A DNA stretch of 64,000 bases, taken from the NCBI GenBank assembly GCA_017457955.1, contig JAFTGL010000009.1:186001-250000 (forward strand), in the 5' to 3' direction. The stretch's first letter is position 1; every line of letters starts with the position of its first letter. The stretch comes from Ruminococcus sp. (GTDB lineage Bacteria > Bacillota > Clostridia > Oscillospirales > Acutalibacteraceae). Under the pieces are notes generated by a model. The model had not been told where the DNA came from, did no database searches, and was given only the letters and a program-made list of their open reading frames with translations. Of this stretch, positions 1 to 9,209 are shown one piece after another. Position numbers and translations under genes: made by a program.

Positions 1-520
1 CACGCTCGATTTCCTTGTCTCTGCCGACAACGTTATCGATATTGCCGCTGCGGGCTTTTTTGGTCAGATCCTCGCAGTAGAGACCGATATGCTTGCGGTT
101 CTTCATCTGCTTTTGCTTTTTATCCTTCTTATCGCCGGAGTTGGTCGTGCTCTTGGCGGCATTTCCGCCGAACATGTTGAAGAAGTTAGGGAACGACGGC
201 GCTCCGCCGGGAGTAAAGCCGTCCTCATCCTCATTATCTTCGGTCGGTGAAAGCTCGCTTGCGTTGTTCTGCAAGCCCATGTTCTGGGCAAGCTCCGACA
301 TATCCCCCATATCTCCCATGTTTTCCATGATGGAATCCATCTGCTCCTGAACCGCTTCAAGATCATCGGGAGAGATACCCATTTTCTTGATAATATCTTC
401 TACAGGCTTGATGCCTAATTCCTTTGCGCATACAAGACAGTAGCCGCGCGGCTGCTGATCGTCCTTGTTGCTGGAAACAAAAACGACGGCAGGACGCTTC
501 TGACATTTTGAACAAATCAT
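1..520 (-). CDS. Clp-family ATPase, N-terminal part (cut by window edge)
   Basis: The first 173 codons of a protein that continues beyond the left edge. It opens with a zinc-finger-like pair, CSKC at residues 3-6 and CLVC about 25 residues later, then an acidic Met/Glu/Asp-rich linker. It ends here at ...EDLTKKARSG followed by NIDNVVGRDKEIER, the usual lead-in to the first AAA+ domain of ClpC/ClpE-type unfoldases. An N-terminal Cys4 finger resembles ClpE; the linker is longer than usual. The ATG at 520 has an AAAGGAGAA ribosome site. Expected role: ATP-dependent unfolding for ClpP in the cytoplasm. The Walker motifs lie outside the window, so ClpC versus ClpE cannot be settled. Confidence 0.8.
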   Translation of the reverse strand, partial: MICSKCQKRPAVVFVSSNKDDQQPRGYCLVCAKELGIKPVEDIIKKMGISPDDLEAVQEQMDSIMENMGDMGDMSELAQNMGLQNNASELSPTEDNEDEDGFTPGGAPSFPNFFNMFGGNAAKSTTNSGDKKDKKQKQMKNRKHIGLYCEDLTKKARSGNIDNVVGRDKEIER

Positions 521-563
521 AAAAATTCTCCTTTCATAGAGACTCTGTATATCAACAGATAAG

Positions 564-1184
564 TTATTCCTTATCTGTAATACTCGCCTGAACGGTATTT
601 TTCTCCTTATCCTTCACCTGCTTCTGGATCTTAAAGAAGATGATCGCGTAATTGACAAGGGAGAAGATCATCATACCCGCGGTAACGCCGAGAACGGTCA
701 TGGACAGCGGTTTATTAACATAGCCGAAAATCGCCATCAGAACGACCATACTGACCGAAATGTAGAACATAAAGGTACTGACCTTGCCGTACCATGAGGA
801 TTTCGGCGGGATAACGCCCTGATTGATGACGATGGTGCCGCCGATGATCATGAGAATATCCTTGGTCACCATGATAATCATTAACGGCAGGACATAAGGC
901 TCAATAAAGATCAGGCAGATACCGACCGCGATCAGCGTCAGCTTATCGGCAAGCGGATCGAGCACCTTGCCCAGCTCCGACTCCTGATGAAATTTTCTCG
1001 CGATCATGCCGTCAAAAAGATCGGACAGGCCCGAGATACCGACCGTGATCGCCGCCGCTACGTACATGCGCTCGATAAAAAAGGCGACGAACGGCGTGAT
1101 CAACAGGATCCTGATGAACGATATCGCGTTCGGTATCGTCATCAGATCCTTACTGATAACTTCATTTTTCGTTTCATTACTCAT
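564..1184 (-). CDS. pgsA: CDP-diacylglycerol--glycerol-3-phosphate 3-phosphatidyltransferase
   Basis: Makes phosphatidylglycerophosphate, the committed step to phosphatidylglycerol, in the cytoplasmic membrane. The CDP-alcohol phosphotransferase signature is intact: SDLFDGMIARKF followed by ELGKVLDPLADKL, giving DxxDGxxAR...G...D...D. Several hydrophobic segments follow, consistent with a polytopic protein. I start it at the ATG at 1184 (MSNETKNE) because GAGGGATG lies about 8 nt upstream; in-frame starts at 1199 and 1253 lack a better site. It follows the CvpA-like gene by 41 nt and precedes the Clp gene on the same strand, so it sits at the distal end of the housekeeping run. Confidence 0.93.
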   Translation of the reverse strand: MSNETKNEVISKDLMTIPNAISFIRILLITPFVAFFIERMYVAAAITVGISGLSDLFDGMIARKFHQESELGKVLDPLADKLTLIAVGICLIFIEPYVLPLMIIMVTKDILMIIGGTIVINQGVIPPKSSWYGKVSTFMFYISVSMVVLMAIFGYVNKPLSMTVLGVTAGMMIFSLVNYAIIFFKIQKQVKDKEKNTVQASITDKE

Positions 1185-1225
1185 ATCTACATCCCTCATT
1201 TTCGGAAATCCTAACCTTATATCAT

Positions 1226-1924
1226 TTATCCTCTTATCAACGAACTGACCCACGTGAATATATTACCACTGTAGAAGTGATAAAATATGAAAGAATTGTA
1301 AATTGTTGACTCATTGAACCACGTTGAATTCGATCCGATATTCACAAGGATCAGCTTGGTCAGATAAGCCAGCATGCTCACCAGCAGTACCGCGTCGACA
1401 ATGCCGATCACCGCGCCTAAGACACGGTTGATCGCGTTGAGCACAGGGAATCGGAACACCTTGACAAGCGGTTTGACGAGCAAAAACCGCAGGACGATCA
1501 AGAACAAAAAGAACAGGATGATCGTGATAAAAAACGTCAGCAGACCGATCGCGACGGGCTTGACCGCGGCGTCAACGGCATTGGTGATGGTGCCGTTAAC
1601 GTTGGAGATCGGCTCAGCAAGCAGATTGGAGAGATCGTCCCTCGAGACGTTCAGCAGTCCCGTCAGCCATGTCGGCAGCGAATTGACGACCGTGTTCGCG
1701 GCGTCCGTGCTGACGTTCGACAAGGCGTTTGACACCGCTTGATTCAAAGCGGGTCTCACCATACCGTCATAAACAGCGGCGGCAATGATTTTTCCCAGCG
1801 CCGTGGACGCGATATAGGAAATCACGATCGCAAGAATGTGCGCGATGGATTTCGCCGCGCCCCGATGGATATTCACGGCGATCAATACAATAAAGATCAC
1901 CGCAAGGATCAAGTCAAAGATCAT
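1226..1924 (-). CDS. CvpA-family membrane protein
   Basis: About 232 aa with four or more hydrophobic segments: an N-terminal hairpin starting MIFDLILAVI, a middle stretch rich in Ala/Val/Asn, and two C-terminal helices around VAIGLLTFFITIILFFL and the following IVDAVLLVSMLAY. The layout fits the CvpA (colicin V production) family, whose cellular role in Firmicutes is unclear; division, envelope and sporulation roles have been proposed. The ATG at 1924 is chosen because GAGGTG precedes it; the reading frame extends upstream into the neighbouring gene. The preceding gene stops at 1932, 8 nt away, so translation is probably coupled. Confidence 0.7.
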   Translation of the reverse strand: MIFDLILAVIFIVLIAVNIHRGAAKSIAHILAIVISYIASTALGKIIAAAVYDGMVRPALNQAVSNALSNVSTDAANTVVNSLPTWLTGLLNVSRDDLSNLLAEPISNVNGTITNAVDAAVKPVAIGLLTFFITIILFFLFLIVLRFLLVKPLVKVFRFPVLNAINRVLGAVIGIVDAVLLVSMLAYLTKLILVNIGSNSTWFNESTIYNSFIFYHFYSGNIFTWVSSLIRG

Positions 1925-1931
1925 ATGCACC

Positions 1932-3335
1932 TCATAATCCGACCGCGTCGATATAGCCCGTGCACAGCACATAGGCGTCCGAGGACGTGTACAGTACCAC
2001 AGAGTGAGGATCGGAAGAAAGCTCTTTTTCGGAGATGGCGCTGCCGTCCTTGGAATAGAGCAGTACCGAATCGCTCGTCAAAAGAGCGACTCTGCCCTTA
2101 TAGTTGGAGAGATCGATGACCTTTTCATCCACGGAAAAGGATCTGTCCTCCGCACCGTTTGCTTTGTAGGATATGATATCGCAGTTTCTGCCGTCTCCCG
2201 AACCTGACAGGGAGATCGTATAGGTGTTGGTGTCGCGGTTGATATCATAGGCGGTCAGGTCTCTGCCTTCATAATCGGACGTCGTGATATCACCGTTGTA
2301 GGTGTTGACGACGTAAGAAGCGGAGCGGCCGATCGCGCAGACATATTTATCGTTCAGATACTTCACCTCATATATGATGTTATTCTCAAGCTCGGAGAAA
2401 TATAAGGGAGAATCCTTCGTGAAATCCAGCACATAGATGGAAGCGATGTTCACGCCGTCAAGCGCGGAGACACCCGATACGGTCGCGCGGCTGCCAGAAG
2501 AATTCAGACTGACCGAGGTCACATAATAATCCGCGAAGGAATAGGCGAATATCTGTTCATGCTCCTCATTATAGACATAGAGCTTTGATAAATAGCCGCC
2601 GCTTTGGGTCACGATGGCGTAACAGCCGTTGTTCGCATAATCCGCGGTGAGGATATTGTTCTCCGCCTCAGCGCTGTAGATCTGACCCTCTTTGTCGACC
2701 AGCTGATAGCCTGTGCCGCCGAGGTTATAAACAAGACACCCTTTGTCCCCAACGGTCAGAACAGGGTTGATGAACGCGTGCTGTGCGAAAAAGACGCTTC
2801 TGCCGTAATTGTTCAGCATTTGCGTTTTGGTGTCCGAAGAATAACAGATATCCTGCCCGACGCGCACGAAGTTGCCCGCGCTGATACTCTCGCCCTTGAT
2901 ATCCAAGGGGAATCTCTCCTCGCTCTGACGGTTCAAAAGCCCGTATTGGAAGAAGTTCGAGATATTGTGCAGAGAGAGTTTATCGGTATTGAAAGCAAAA
3001 AATACGACGGCGAACAGCAGTACGATAATGACCGCTACCGCGATGATCCTCTTGCGGGAGCCTTTTTTCGCCTTCGGCAGGGGCGGTTCGTCCTCCGCTT
3101 CACGTTCCTCTAAGGGCATTTCCTCGTAAGACAATACCTCGCGATTGAGGCGTTCATCCTTTTTCTTCTGCTTTTTCAGCAGTTTTTCGAGCTTTTTTGC
3201 GTTTTTATTCTTTAAACGCTGATCTTTATTTTCAGCATGCTTTGCGGGAGCGGGATTCTCTTCTACGGGTTCAGAGACTTCTTTTCTGACGGTCTCCTCA
3301 TTCTCCTGCGCAAAGCGCTTTCCTTTTTCATCCAT
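1932..3335 (-). CDS. DUF5711-like single-pass membrane beta-propeller protein
   Basis: 467 aa. Residues 1-95 are a highly charged Lys/Glu cytoplasmic tail, followed by one strong membrane helix near residues 96-116 (RIIAVAVIIVLLFAVVFF). The rest is extracytoplasmic and beta-rich, with repeating blocks such as YAIVTQSGGYLSKLYVY and VTSVSLNSSGSRATVSGV that look like propeller blades. This matches the DUF5711 arrangement common in Ruminococcaceae. Function is unknown; the type II topology suggests an envelope sensor or scaffold. It lies 30 nt after truA and is nearly joined to the CvpA-like gene. The family name is from memory of its architecture. Confidence 0.6.
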   Translation of the reverse strand: MDEKGKRFAQENEETVRKEVSEPVEENPAPAKHAENKDQRLKNKNAKKLEKLLKKQKKKDERLNREVLSYEEMPLEEREAEDEPPLPKAKKGSRKRIIAVAVIIVLLFAVVFFAFNTDKLSLHNISNFFQYGLLNRQSEERFPLDIKGESISAGNFVRVGQDICYSSDTKTQMLNNYGRSVFFAQHAFINPVLTVGDKGCLVYNLGGTGYQLVDKEGQIYSAEAENNILTADYANNGCYAIVTQSGGYLSKLYVYNEEHEQIFAYSFADYYVTSVSLNSSGSRATVSGVSALDGVNIASIYVLDFTKDSPLYFSELENNIIYEVKYLNDKYVCAIGRSASYVVNTYNGDITTSDYEGRDLTAYDINRDTNTYTISLSGSGDGRNCDIISYKANGAEDRSFSVDEKVIDLSNYKGRVALLTSDSVLLYSKDGSAISEKELSSDPHSVVLYTSSDAYVLCTGYIDAVGL

Positions 3336-3365
3336 ATTCTCACCCGATTTCAGGTAAATCTATCA

Positions 3366-4115
3366 TTAGTTTAAGTTGTCATAAAAGACTTTATTCAGAT
3401 ACAGTCCGCACGCGGGAGCGGTGGGACCTGCCGCTTTGCGGTTTTCAGCCTTGATGATATCGCCCAGCGTCCCGAACGGGATCCGACCGTTATTCATCGC
3501 GAGCAGGGTGCCGACCATAATGCGCACCATGTTATACAGAAAGCCGTCGGCGGCTACCGTGAAGGTCACAAGATCACCGTCTCCCTCGACCTTGAAATAC
3601 TTCACCGTACGCGTGAAATCGCCTTTTTCGCGCTTATCGAGGGTGCAGAATGAAGTAAAATCATGCGTTCCGACAAATGCCTGCGCTTCATTGTTCAGCG
3701 CTTCTATATCCATATCATAGCGGTAATGGAGCGCCATCTCATGCAGAAACGGATTGCGCACGCGGCTGTTCCACACCTTATAGACGTATTCCTTGCCCTT
3801 GCAGGAATAGCGGGCATGAAAATCATCGGGCACGTCCTGTACGGCGGTCACCGAGACGTCATACGGCAGATAGCGGTTCATCGCCATCATCAGATGATCG
3901 TTGGTGATGGGGTGTTCGATCTTCATCGAGACACAGTACATATTCGCGTGGACGCCGCTGTCGGTTCTCGAACAGCCCTTGATATCGGGGCGCTCGTGGA
4001 TGATCTGATACAGCGCGTCCTGAAAGACCTCCTGCACCGTGAGGGCATTGTCCTGTATCTGCCAGCCGTGCAGATTTTTGCCGCAGTATGCGATTGTCAA
4101 CAGTAAATTTCTCAT
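3366..4115 (-). CDS. truA: tRNA pseudouridine(38-40) synthase TruA
   Basis: Converts uridines 38-40 of the tRNA anticodon arm to pseudouridine. At 249 aa it has normal TruA length. The catalytic block GCSRTDSGVHA carries the nucleophilic Asp (CSRTDSGVHA, near residue 54), and the C-terminal FLYNMVRIMVGTLL motif is typical. The start ATG at 4115 overlaps the ecfT stop by 4 nt (ATGA). The gene order ecfA1-ecfA2-ecfT-truA is conserved in many Firmicutes, which supports the assignment. Confidence 0.96.
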   Translation of the reverse strand: MRNLLLTIAYCGKNLHGWQIQDNALTVQEVFQDALYQIIHERPDIKGCSRTDSGVHANMYCVSMKIEHPITNDHLMMAMNRYLPYDVSVTAVQDVPDDFHARYSCKGKEYVYKVWNSRVRNPFLHEMALHYRYDMDIEALNNEAQAFVGTHDFTSFCTLDKREKGDFTRTVKYFKVEGDGDLVTFTVAADGFLYNMVRIMVGTLLAMNNGRIPFGTLGDIIKAENRKAAGPTAPACGLYLNKVFYDNLN

Positions 4116-4921
4116 ACGACGTAGTGAAAGAAAATATTGAGTAAAACGACTCCCGCGATCACCACGAGGGTGAATACGACGCTCCAGATATCACGGACTT
4201 GCATATGGAGCTGTTTCATACGCGTGCGTCCGTCGCCGCCGTGATAACAGCGACATTCCATTGCGACCGCCAGCTCATACGCGCGTCGGAACGCGGAGAC
4301 AAACAGCGGTACCAGTACGGGAACGAGCGCCTTGACGCGCTTGATCAGATTGCCGCTTTCCATATCGGCGCCTCTCGCCTTCTGCGCCGCCATGATCTTA
4401 TCGGTTTCTTCGAGAAGTGTCGGCACAAAGCGCAGGGCAATGGTCATCATCATCGCGATCTCATGCACGGGAATACGCAAGAGCTTCAAGGGCTTCATCA
4501 GGCGTTCCAGCGCGTCGGTCAGATCGGTGGGCGACGTCGTAAAGGTCAGCGCGGAGCTGAGTAGGATCAGGCACACGATACGGATGCAGACGAAGATCGC
4601 GTTATGGATGCCCGCCCATGTGACCTTGATGATCCACCACTGAAAAATCGGCTCGCCCGTGCCGTAAAAGAGATTGAGAAGCGAGGTGATGATCACGATA
4701 ATAATGATTACCTTCAGGCTCTTTAAATACATTTTCAGCGGTACTTTGCTGAGCAGGACGATCGTGAGTACGGAAACCGCGGCAAACGCCAGTGAACAAT
4801 AATTGAACGTGCAGAAGATCAGCGCGATATAGGCGATCAAGCTGACGATCTTGACGCGGGGGTCAAGACGATGGAGTACGGAATCAGCAGGGAAATACTG
4901 CCCGAGGGTGATATCTCTCAT
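4112..4921 (-). CDS. ecfT: ECF transporter transmembrane component EcfT
   Basis: 269-aa polytopic membrane protein that couples the two EcfA ATPases to interchangeable vitamin-binding S components. It begins MRDITLGQYFPADSVLHRLDPR, the usual EcfT opening (GxYxPxxSxLHxLDPR). The coupling region shows AQKARGADMES (the first Ala-Arg-Gly motif) and ECRCYHGGDGRTR (the second, where the family usually has RGY). Five or so hydrophobic segments are visible. It overlaps ecfA2 upstream and truA downstream by 4 nt each, so the block is one transcript. Confidence 0.94.
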   Translation of the reverse strand: MRDITLGQYFPADSVLHRLDPRVKIVSLIAYIALIFCTFNYCSLAFAAVSVLTIVLLSKVPLKMYLKSLKVIIIIVIITSLLNLFYGTGEPIFQWWIIKVTWAGIHNAIFVCIRIVCLILLSSALTFTTSPTDLTDALERLMKPLKLLRIPVHEIAMMMTIALRFVPTLLEETDKIMAAQKARGADMESGNLIKRVKALVPVLVPLFVSAFRRAYELAVAMECRCYHGGDGRTRMKQLHMQVRDIWSVVFTLVVIAGVVLLNIFFHYVV

Positions 4922-5781
4922 AGACGTCCCTCCCTCTTCAAATACTCCGTGATATCCCTGACGGCGTTCTCGACCGTCAGCGTACCCTTCGGCAGAGGGA
5001 ATCCCGACGCGATCAGCGAATCCATGATCGCCGTGATCTGCGGGATACGCAAGCCCATAGAAGCGAGCTTTTCACCTTGTGAAAAGACCTTCTCAGAGGT
5101 GTCGAACATCTCCATACGCGCCTTGTTCATCACAAGGACCTTGTCGCATACCGAGGCGACGTCCTCCATCGAGTGGGATACCAGCAGTACGGTATTGCCG
5201 CGCTCTTTATGATAGCGGTAGATCTGGGTGAGCAGGACGTCCCGCCCCAAGGGATCGAGACCCGCGCACGGCTCGTCTAAGATCAGGATATCGGGATCCA
5301 TCGCGACAACGCCCGCGATCGCCGCGCGGCGCTTTTCACCGCCCGACAGATCGAAGGGGGATTTTGGTAAAAGCTCCTGCTTCAATCCGACAAACTGGGC
5401 GGCGCTGATGACCCGCTGTGCGATCTCACTTTCACTCAGTCCCATATTGGTCGGGCCGAAGGCGATATCTTTCTCGACGGTTTCTTCAAACAGCTGATAT
5501 TCGGGATACTGGAACACCAGACCGACCTTGAAACGGATTTTTCTGATCTCCTTCGGCTTGTCCCAGATATTGATGTTGTCAAGCAGGATGGCGCCCGCCG
5601 AGGGCTTCAACAGACCGTTGAGCATTTGGACAAGGGTGGATTTGCCCGAGCCTGTATGACCGATGATACCGATAAAATCGCCGCGTTCTACGTCAAAGCT
5701 GACGCTGTCGACTGCGGTGTGCTCAAAGGGCGTTCCCTGCGAATAAACGTAGGACAGATCCTTGACGCTGAGTAAACTCAC
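4918..5781 (-). CDS. ecfA2: ECF transporter ATPase EcfA2
   Basis: ABC ATPase of the energy-coupling factor module, 287 aa. Walker A is GHTGSGKST, the Q-loop VGLVFQYPEYQLFE, the signature LSGGEKRRAAIAG, Walker B ILILDEPCAGLD, and the H-loop LVSHSMED. I start it at the GTG at 5781: it gives VSLLSVKDL, has GGGAGGTGA 8 nt upstream, and overlaps the ecfA1 stop as GTGA. The frame is open farther upstream, but that part lies inside ecfA1. It pairs with EcfA1 and EcfT; likely clients include the FolT encoded at 23582. Confidence 0.94.
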   Translation of the reverse strand: MSLLSVKDLSYVYSQGTPFEHTAVDSVSFDVERGDFIGIIGHTGSGKSTLVQMLNGLLKPSAGAILLDNINIWDKPKEIRKIRFKVGLVFQYPEYQLFEETVEKDIAFGPTNMGLSESEIAQRVISAAQFVGLKQELLPKSPFDLSGGEKRRAAIAGVVAMDPDILILDEPCAGLDPLGRDVLLTQIYRYHKERGNTVLLVSHSMEDVASVCDKVLVMNKARMEMFDTSEKVFSQGEKLASMGLRIPQITAIMDSLIASGFPLPKGTLTVENAVRDITEYLKREGRL

Positions 5782-6626
5782 GGGGTCATCACCTCCCTGA
5801 GCATAGCGGTACATTCTTCCTCTGTCAGCGGCAGTTCTTTGATCTCTACGCCGCAGGCTCTCAGCTTATGGCACAGCTCCGTCGCCTGCGGTACGTCAAG
5901 GCGGTGCTTTTTCATCAGCTCCACCTGGGAGAACACCTCACGAGGCGTACCTGACGTCAGCATTTTGCCGCTGTCCATCACATACACCTTCTCGGCGAGG
6001 ACCGCTTCTTCCATATAATGGGTGATCAAAACGATCGTGATGCCGTTTTCTTTGTTCAGCTTCAATACGGTGCTGAGCACCTCTTCCCTGCCCTGCGGGT
6101 CAAGCATGGCGGTCGGCTCGTCGAGCACGATACAGTCAGGCTTCATCGCGATAATGCCCGCGATGGCGACGCGCTGCTTCTGACCGCCGCTGAGCTTGTA
6201 GGGCGCTTTTAAGCGGTGATCGTACATGTCGACCGCCTTGAGCGCTTCGTCTACCCGCTCGCGGATCTCGTCGGACGGGATACCGATGTTCTCGGGACCG
6301 AAGGCGACGTCCTCTTCCACGACGCTTGCGACAAGCTGATTGTCGGGGTTCTGCAGAACCAGCCCCACCCTGCGGCGGATATCAAAGGTCAGCGACTCGT
6401 CCGAGGTATCCATGCCGTCGATATACACCTTACCCGAGAGAGGGATCAGCATGGCGTTGAGGTGCTTTGCGATCGTGCTTTTGCCCGAGCCGTTGTGCCC
6501 GAGCACCGCGACGAACTCGCCCTTCTTTACCCCGAACGAGACGTCGTCGAGGACGAGCTTATTCTTCCCCGATTCGCCCTGTTCATCATATTGAAAGGTT
6601 ACGTTTTGTACCGAAATAAAATCCAT
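5778..6626 (-). CDS. ecfA1: ECF transporter ATPase EcfA1
   Basis: 282-aa ABC ATPase, partner of EcfA2 in the heterodimeric motor of a group II ECF transporter. Visible motifs are Walker A GHNGSGKST (near residue 43), the Q-loop VGLVLQNPDNQLV, the signature LSGGQKQRVAIAG, and Walker B CIVLDEPTAMLDP. A C-terminal tail of about 40 residues follows the H-loop (LITHYMEE). It is the first of the three ecf genes, starts 24 nt after the methyltransferase gene, and overlaps ecfA2 by 4 nt. Confidence 0.94.
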   Translation of the reverse strand: MDFISVQNVTFQYDEQGESGKNKLVLDDVSFGVKKGEFVAVLGHNGSGKSTIAKHLNAMLIPLSGKVYIDGMDTSDESLTFDIRRRVGLVLQNPDNQLVASVVEEDVAFGPENIGIPSDEIRERVDEALKAVDMYDHRLKAPYKLSGGQKQRVAIAGIIAMKPDCIVLDEPTAMLDPQGREEVLSTVLKLNKENGITIVLITHYMEEAVLAEKVYVMDSGKMLTSGTPREVFSQVELMKKHRLDVPQATELCHKLRACGVEIKELPLTEEECTAMLREVMTP

Positions 6627-6649
6627 ATACGCTCCAAATTAACGGCGCG

Positions 6650-7513
6650 TTATCTGCGCCAGATCGCGGTAGAACCGCACGGGAGGGTCAATCCCGTCTC
6701 GGTGACCTTCAAGCCGATCTCGTCCGAGGAGACCATTCCCCCGAAGCGGGGCTGTATCACCGTACCCAAAAGATATTCCATCACCGAGGGTGAAAGTCCC
6801 GTGGTGTAGGAATTGAGGATCACAAATTCCGCGTCGTCGGCAAGCACGCCGGCGCACAGCTCTACAAATTCATAAATGCGCTCTTCGAGCTTCCAGATCT
6901 CGCCCGACGGACCTCTGCCGTAGGACGGCGGGTCCATGATGATGCCGTGGTACTTGTGTCCGCGGCGTATCTCGCGAGAAACAAACTTCGCGCAGTCGTC
7001 CACGATCCACCGCACGGGCATTTCGGCAACCGCTGACGAAGAAGCGTTTTCCTTCGCCCAGTTGACCATACCCTTTGAGGCGTCGACATGACAGACCTTC
7101 GCGCCAGCTTTGAGACAGGCGATCGTGGCACAGCCAGTGTAGCCGAAGAGATTCAGCACATTCAGCTGACGGTCGGATTTACGGATGATATCGCCCGCGA
7201 AGTCCCAGTTCACCGCCTGTTCGGGGAAAATACCCGTATGCTTAAAGCCCATGGGCTTGACGTTGAACAAGAGATCGCGGTAACGTATCTGCCACGAAGC
7301 GGGGACTTTTTTGTACATCTGCCACTTGCCGCCGCCTGTATTCGAGCGCAGATAGCGGGCATGGGCGTTGCGCCAAAGAGGATTTTTGCGCTCCGTGTTC
7401 CAAATGACCTGCGGGTCGGGACGGATGAGGATGATATCGCCCCACCGCTCCAGACGCTCGCCGGAAGAGGAATCGATCAGCTCATAATCGCTCCAAAACT
7501 CAGTTTTTCGCAT
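6650..7513 (-). CDS. Class I SAM-dependent methyltransferase (COG1092-like)
   Basis: 287 aa. The SAM-binding motif I appears as LNVLNLFGYTGCATIACLKAGA, followed by an acidic loop (VCHVDASKG) and a catalytic-type motif IIMDPPSYGRG. The FGYTG and DPPSYGRG pair is typical of the RlmI/RlmK-like rRNA cytosine-C5 methyltransferase superfamily, but the protein lacks an N-terminal PUA domain. An RNA substrate is therefore likely; the exact target cannot be read from sequence. It sits between ruvB (14 nt) and ecfA1 (23 nt) in the same run. Confidence 0.8.
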   Translation of the reverse strand: MRKTEFWSDYELIDSSSGERLERWGDIILIRPDPQVIWNTERKNPLWRNAHARYLRSNTGGGKWQMYKKVPASWQIRYRDLLFNVKPMGFKHTGIFPEQAVNWDFAGDIIRKSDRQLNVLNLFGYTGCATIACLKAGAKVCHVDASKGMVNWAKENASSSAVAEMPVRWIVDDCAKFVSREIRRGHKYHGIIMDPPSYGRGPSGEIWKLEERIYEFVELCAGVLADDAEFVILNSYTTGLSPSVMEYLLGTVIQPRFGGMVSSDEIGLKVTETGLTLPCGSTAIWRR

Positions 7514-7526
7514 GAATTATCACTTT

Positions 7527-8591
7527 CTAATCAAATAAACTTCCCTGTGCCGCCGCGGTATTCGCGGGCACCTTATAGCCCAGGTGCTCATATGCCGCCG
7601 CGGTCACACAGCGTCCGCGGGGGGTGCGGGACAAAAATCCGATCTGCATGAGGTACGGCTCATAGACGTCCTCGATGGTGACCGCTTCTTCGCCGATCGC
7701 CGCCGCCAAAGTCTCCAGTCCGACAGGACCGCCGCGGTAGTATTTTATCATCGCTTCGAGCATGCGCCTGTCGTTCTGGTCGAGACCCAATTCGTCGATC
7801 TCGAGCCTGTCCAGCGCGATCTGAGCGACCTCGAGGGTGATGACGCCGTCGGAGATGACCTCGGAGAAATCGCGCACACGTTTTAACAGTCGGTTCGCGA
7901 TACGCGGCGTACCGCGCGAGCGGGAGGCAAGCTCCAGAGCGCCTTCCTCGTCGATCTTGATATCTAAGATACCCGCCGAACGGGTGATGATCTTCGCAAG
8001 CTCTTCGGGCGTGTACATTTCAAGGCGCAGTACCACGCCGAAGCGGTCGCGCAAGGGAGCGGTCAGCTGACCTGCCCTTGTCGTCGCGCCGACAAGTGTG
8101 AATTTCGGCAGCGGCAGATGATAGGACGCTGCCATCTGACCCTTGCCGGTGATGATGTCGATGGCGAAGTCCTCCATCGACGGATAGAGGATCTCTTCCA
8201 CGGAGCGCGACAGGCGGTGGATCTCGTCGATGAACAGCACGTCGCCGGGGTTGAGGTTGGTCAGAAGCGCCGCCAGATCGCCGGGCTTTTCGATTGCGGG
8301 ACCCGAGGTGATGCGGATGTTCACGCCCATCTCGTTCGCGATGATGCCCGAAAGCGTCGTTTTGCCCAGTCCCGGTGGTCCGTACAGCAGAACGTGGTCG
8401 AGGGATTCGCCGCGTTTCTTCGCCGCTTCGATAAATATTTTCAGATTTTCCTTCGCTTTGTCCTGACCGATGTACTCGTCCAGTGTTTTCGGACGGAGCG
8501 GGTTATCGGAGTCAAGGGCGTCGGACGGGATCTCGGAGGTATCCATGATACGGTCCTCGAAATCCATCTCAAAATCGGTGTTGTATTCCAT
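7527..8591 (-). CDS. ruvB: Holliday junction branch migration ATPase RuvB
   Basis: 354-aa AAA+ motor that drives branch migration of Holliday junctions with RuvA. It shows [18 protein letters not shown], Walker [11 protein letters not shown], Walker B FIDEIHRL, sensor 1 GATTRAGQL, the arginine finger region LRDRFG, and a C-terminal winged helix including GPVGLETLA. The length is normal. The ATG at 8591 has AAAGGATC 9 nt upstream. It is the third gene of a ruvC-ruvA-ruvB cluster and is 30 nt from ruvA. Confidence 0.97.
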   Translation of the reverse strand: MEYNTDFEMDFEDRIMDTSEIPSDALDSDNPLRPKTLDEYIGQDKAKENLKIFIEAAKKRGESLDHVLLYGPPGLGKTTLSGIIANEMGVNIRITSGPAIEKPGDLAALLTNLNPGDVLFIDEIHRLSRSVEEILYPSMEDFAIDIITGKGQMAASYHLPLPKFTLVGATTRAGQLTAPLRDRFGVVLRLEMYTPEELAKIITRSAGILDIKIDEEGALELASRSRGTPRIANRLLKRVRDFSEVISDGVITLEVAQIALDRLEIDELGLDQNDRRMLEAMIKYYRGGPVGLETLAAAIGEEAVTIEDVYEPYLMQIGFLSRTPRGRCVTAAAYEHLGYKVPANTAAAQGSLFD

Positions 8592-8621
8592 TACATTGAT
8601 CCTTTCATTTCAGTGAAAGCA

Positions 8622-9209
8622 TTATGCCATCTGTCTGAGCGTCGCGGCGATCATCGCCTCAACGCTCATGTTCGGGTCGAGCTTCGACAGGATCGGGGTC
8701 ACGTCAGCCGCGGAATAGCCGAGGACGGCAAGTGCCGTGACAGCCTTCGGCACATTGCCTGTGTCGGCGATGACCGTGCCCTTGCTGACTTCAAAGCCCG
8801 CGGTATCGACAGCCTTGATCTTATCCTTCAGCTCCAACACGATACGCTGGGCGAGCTTCGGACCGACGCCCGAGGCTCTGGTGAGAGTCTTGCTGTCGCC
8901 CGCCGAGACGCACATCGCGATCTGCTCCGAGGACAGCTCCGAAAGGATCGCCAGAGCTACCTTGGGACCCACGCCCGTAATGCCGATCAGCATTTTGAAG
9001 GTGGACAGCTCGGACTTGCTCGCAAAGCCGTACAGCTCCATTGCGTCCTCACGGACGTTCATATAGGTGTACAGCATGGTTTCTGTATTCAGCTTCAATT
9101 GCTTCTGGGTCGTGATCGAGGTCTGGACACGATAGCCGACTCCGCCGCATTCCACTACGGCGTAGCCCGCGTCCATCAGGATCAGATTCCCGCGAACAGA
9201 ATAGATCAT
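8622..9209 (-). CDS. ruvA: Holliday junction DNA helicase subunit RuvA
   Basis: 195 aa. The N-terminal OB-fold begins MIYSVRGNLILMDAGYAVVE. Two helix-hairpin-helix motifs follow, MLIGITGVGPKVALAILS and LTRASGVGPKLAQRIVLEL. The C-terminal domain that contacts RuvB ends ANATLRQMA-like (MIAATLRQMA). RuvA recognises four-way junctions and loads RuvB. The start overlaps the ruvC stop as TAATG, so the two are translationally coupled. Confidence 0.96.
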   Translation of the reverse strand: MIYSVRGNLILMDAGYAVVECGGVGYRVQTSITTQKQLKLNTETMLYTYMNVREDAMELYGFASKSELSTFKMLIGITGVGPKVALAILSELSSEQIAMCVSAGDSKTLTRASGVGPKLAQRIVLELKDKIKAVDTAGFEVSKGTVIADTGNVPKAVTALAVLGYSAADVTPILSKLDPNMSVEAMIAATLRQMA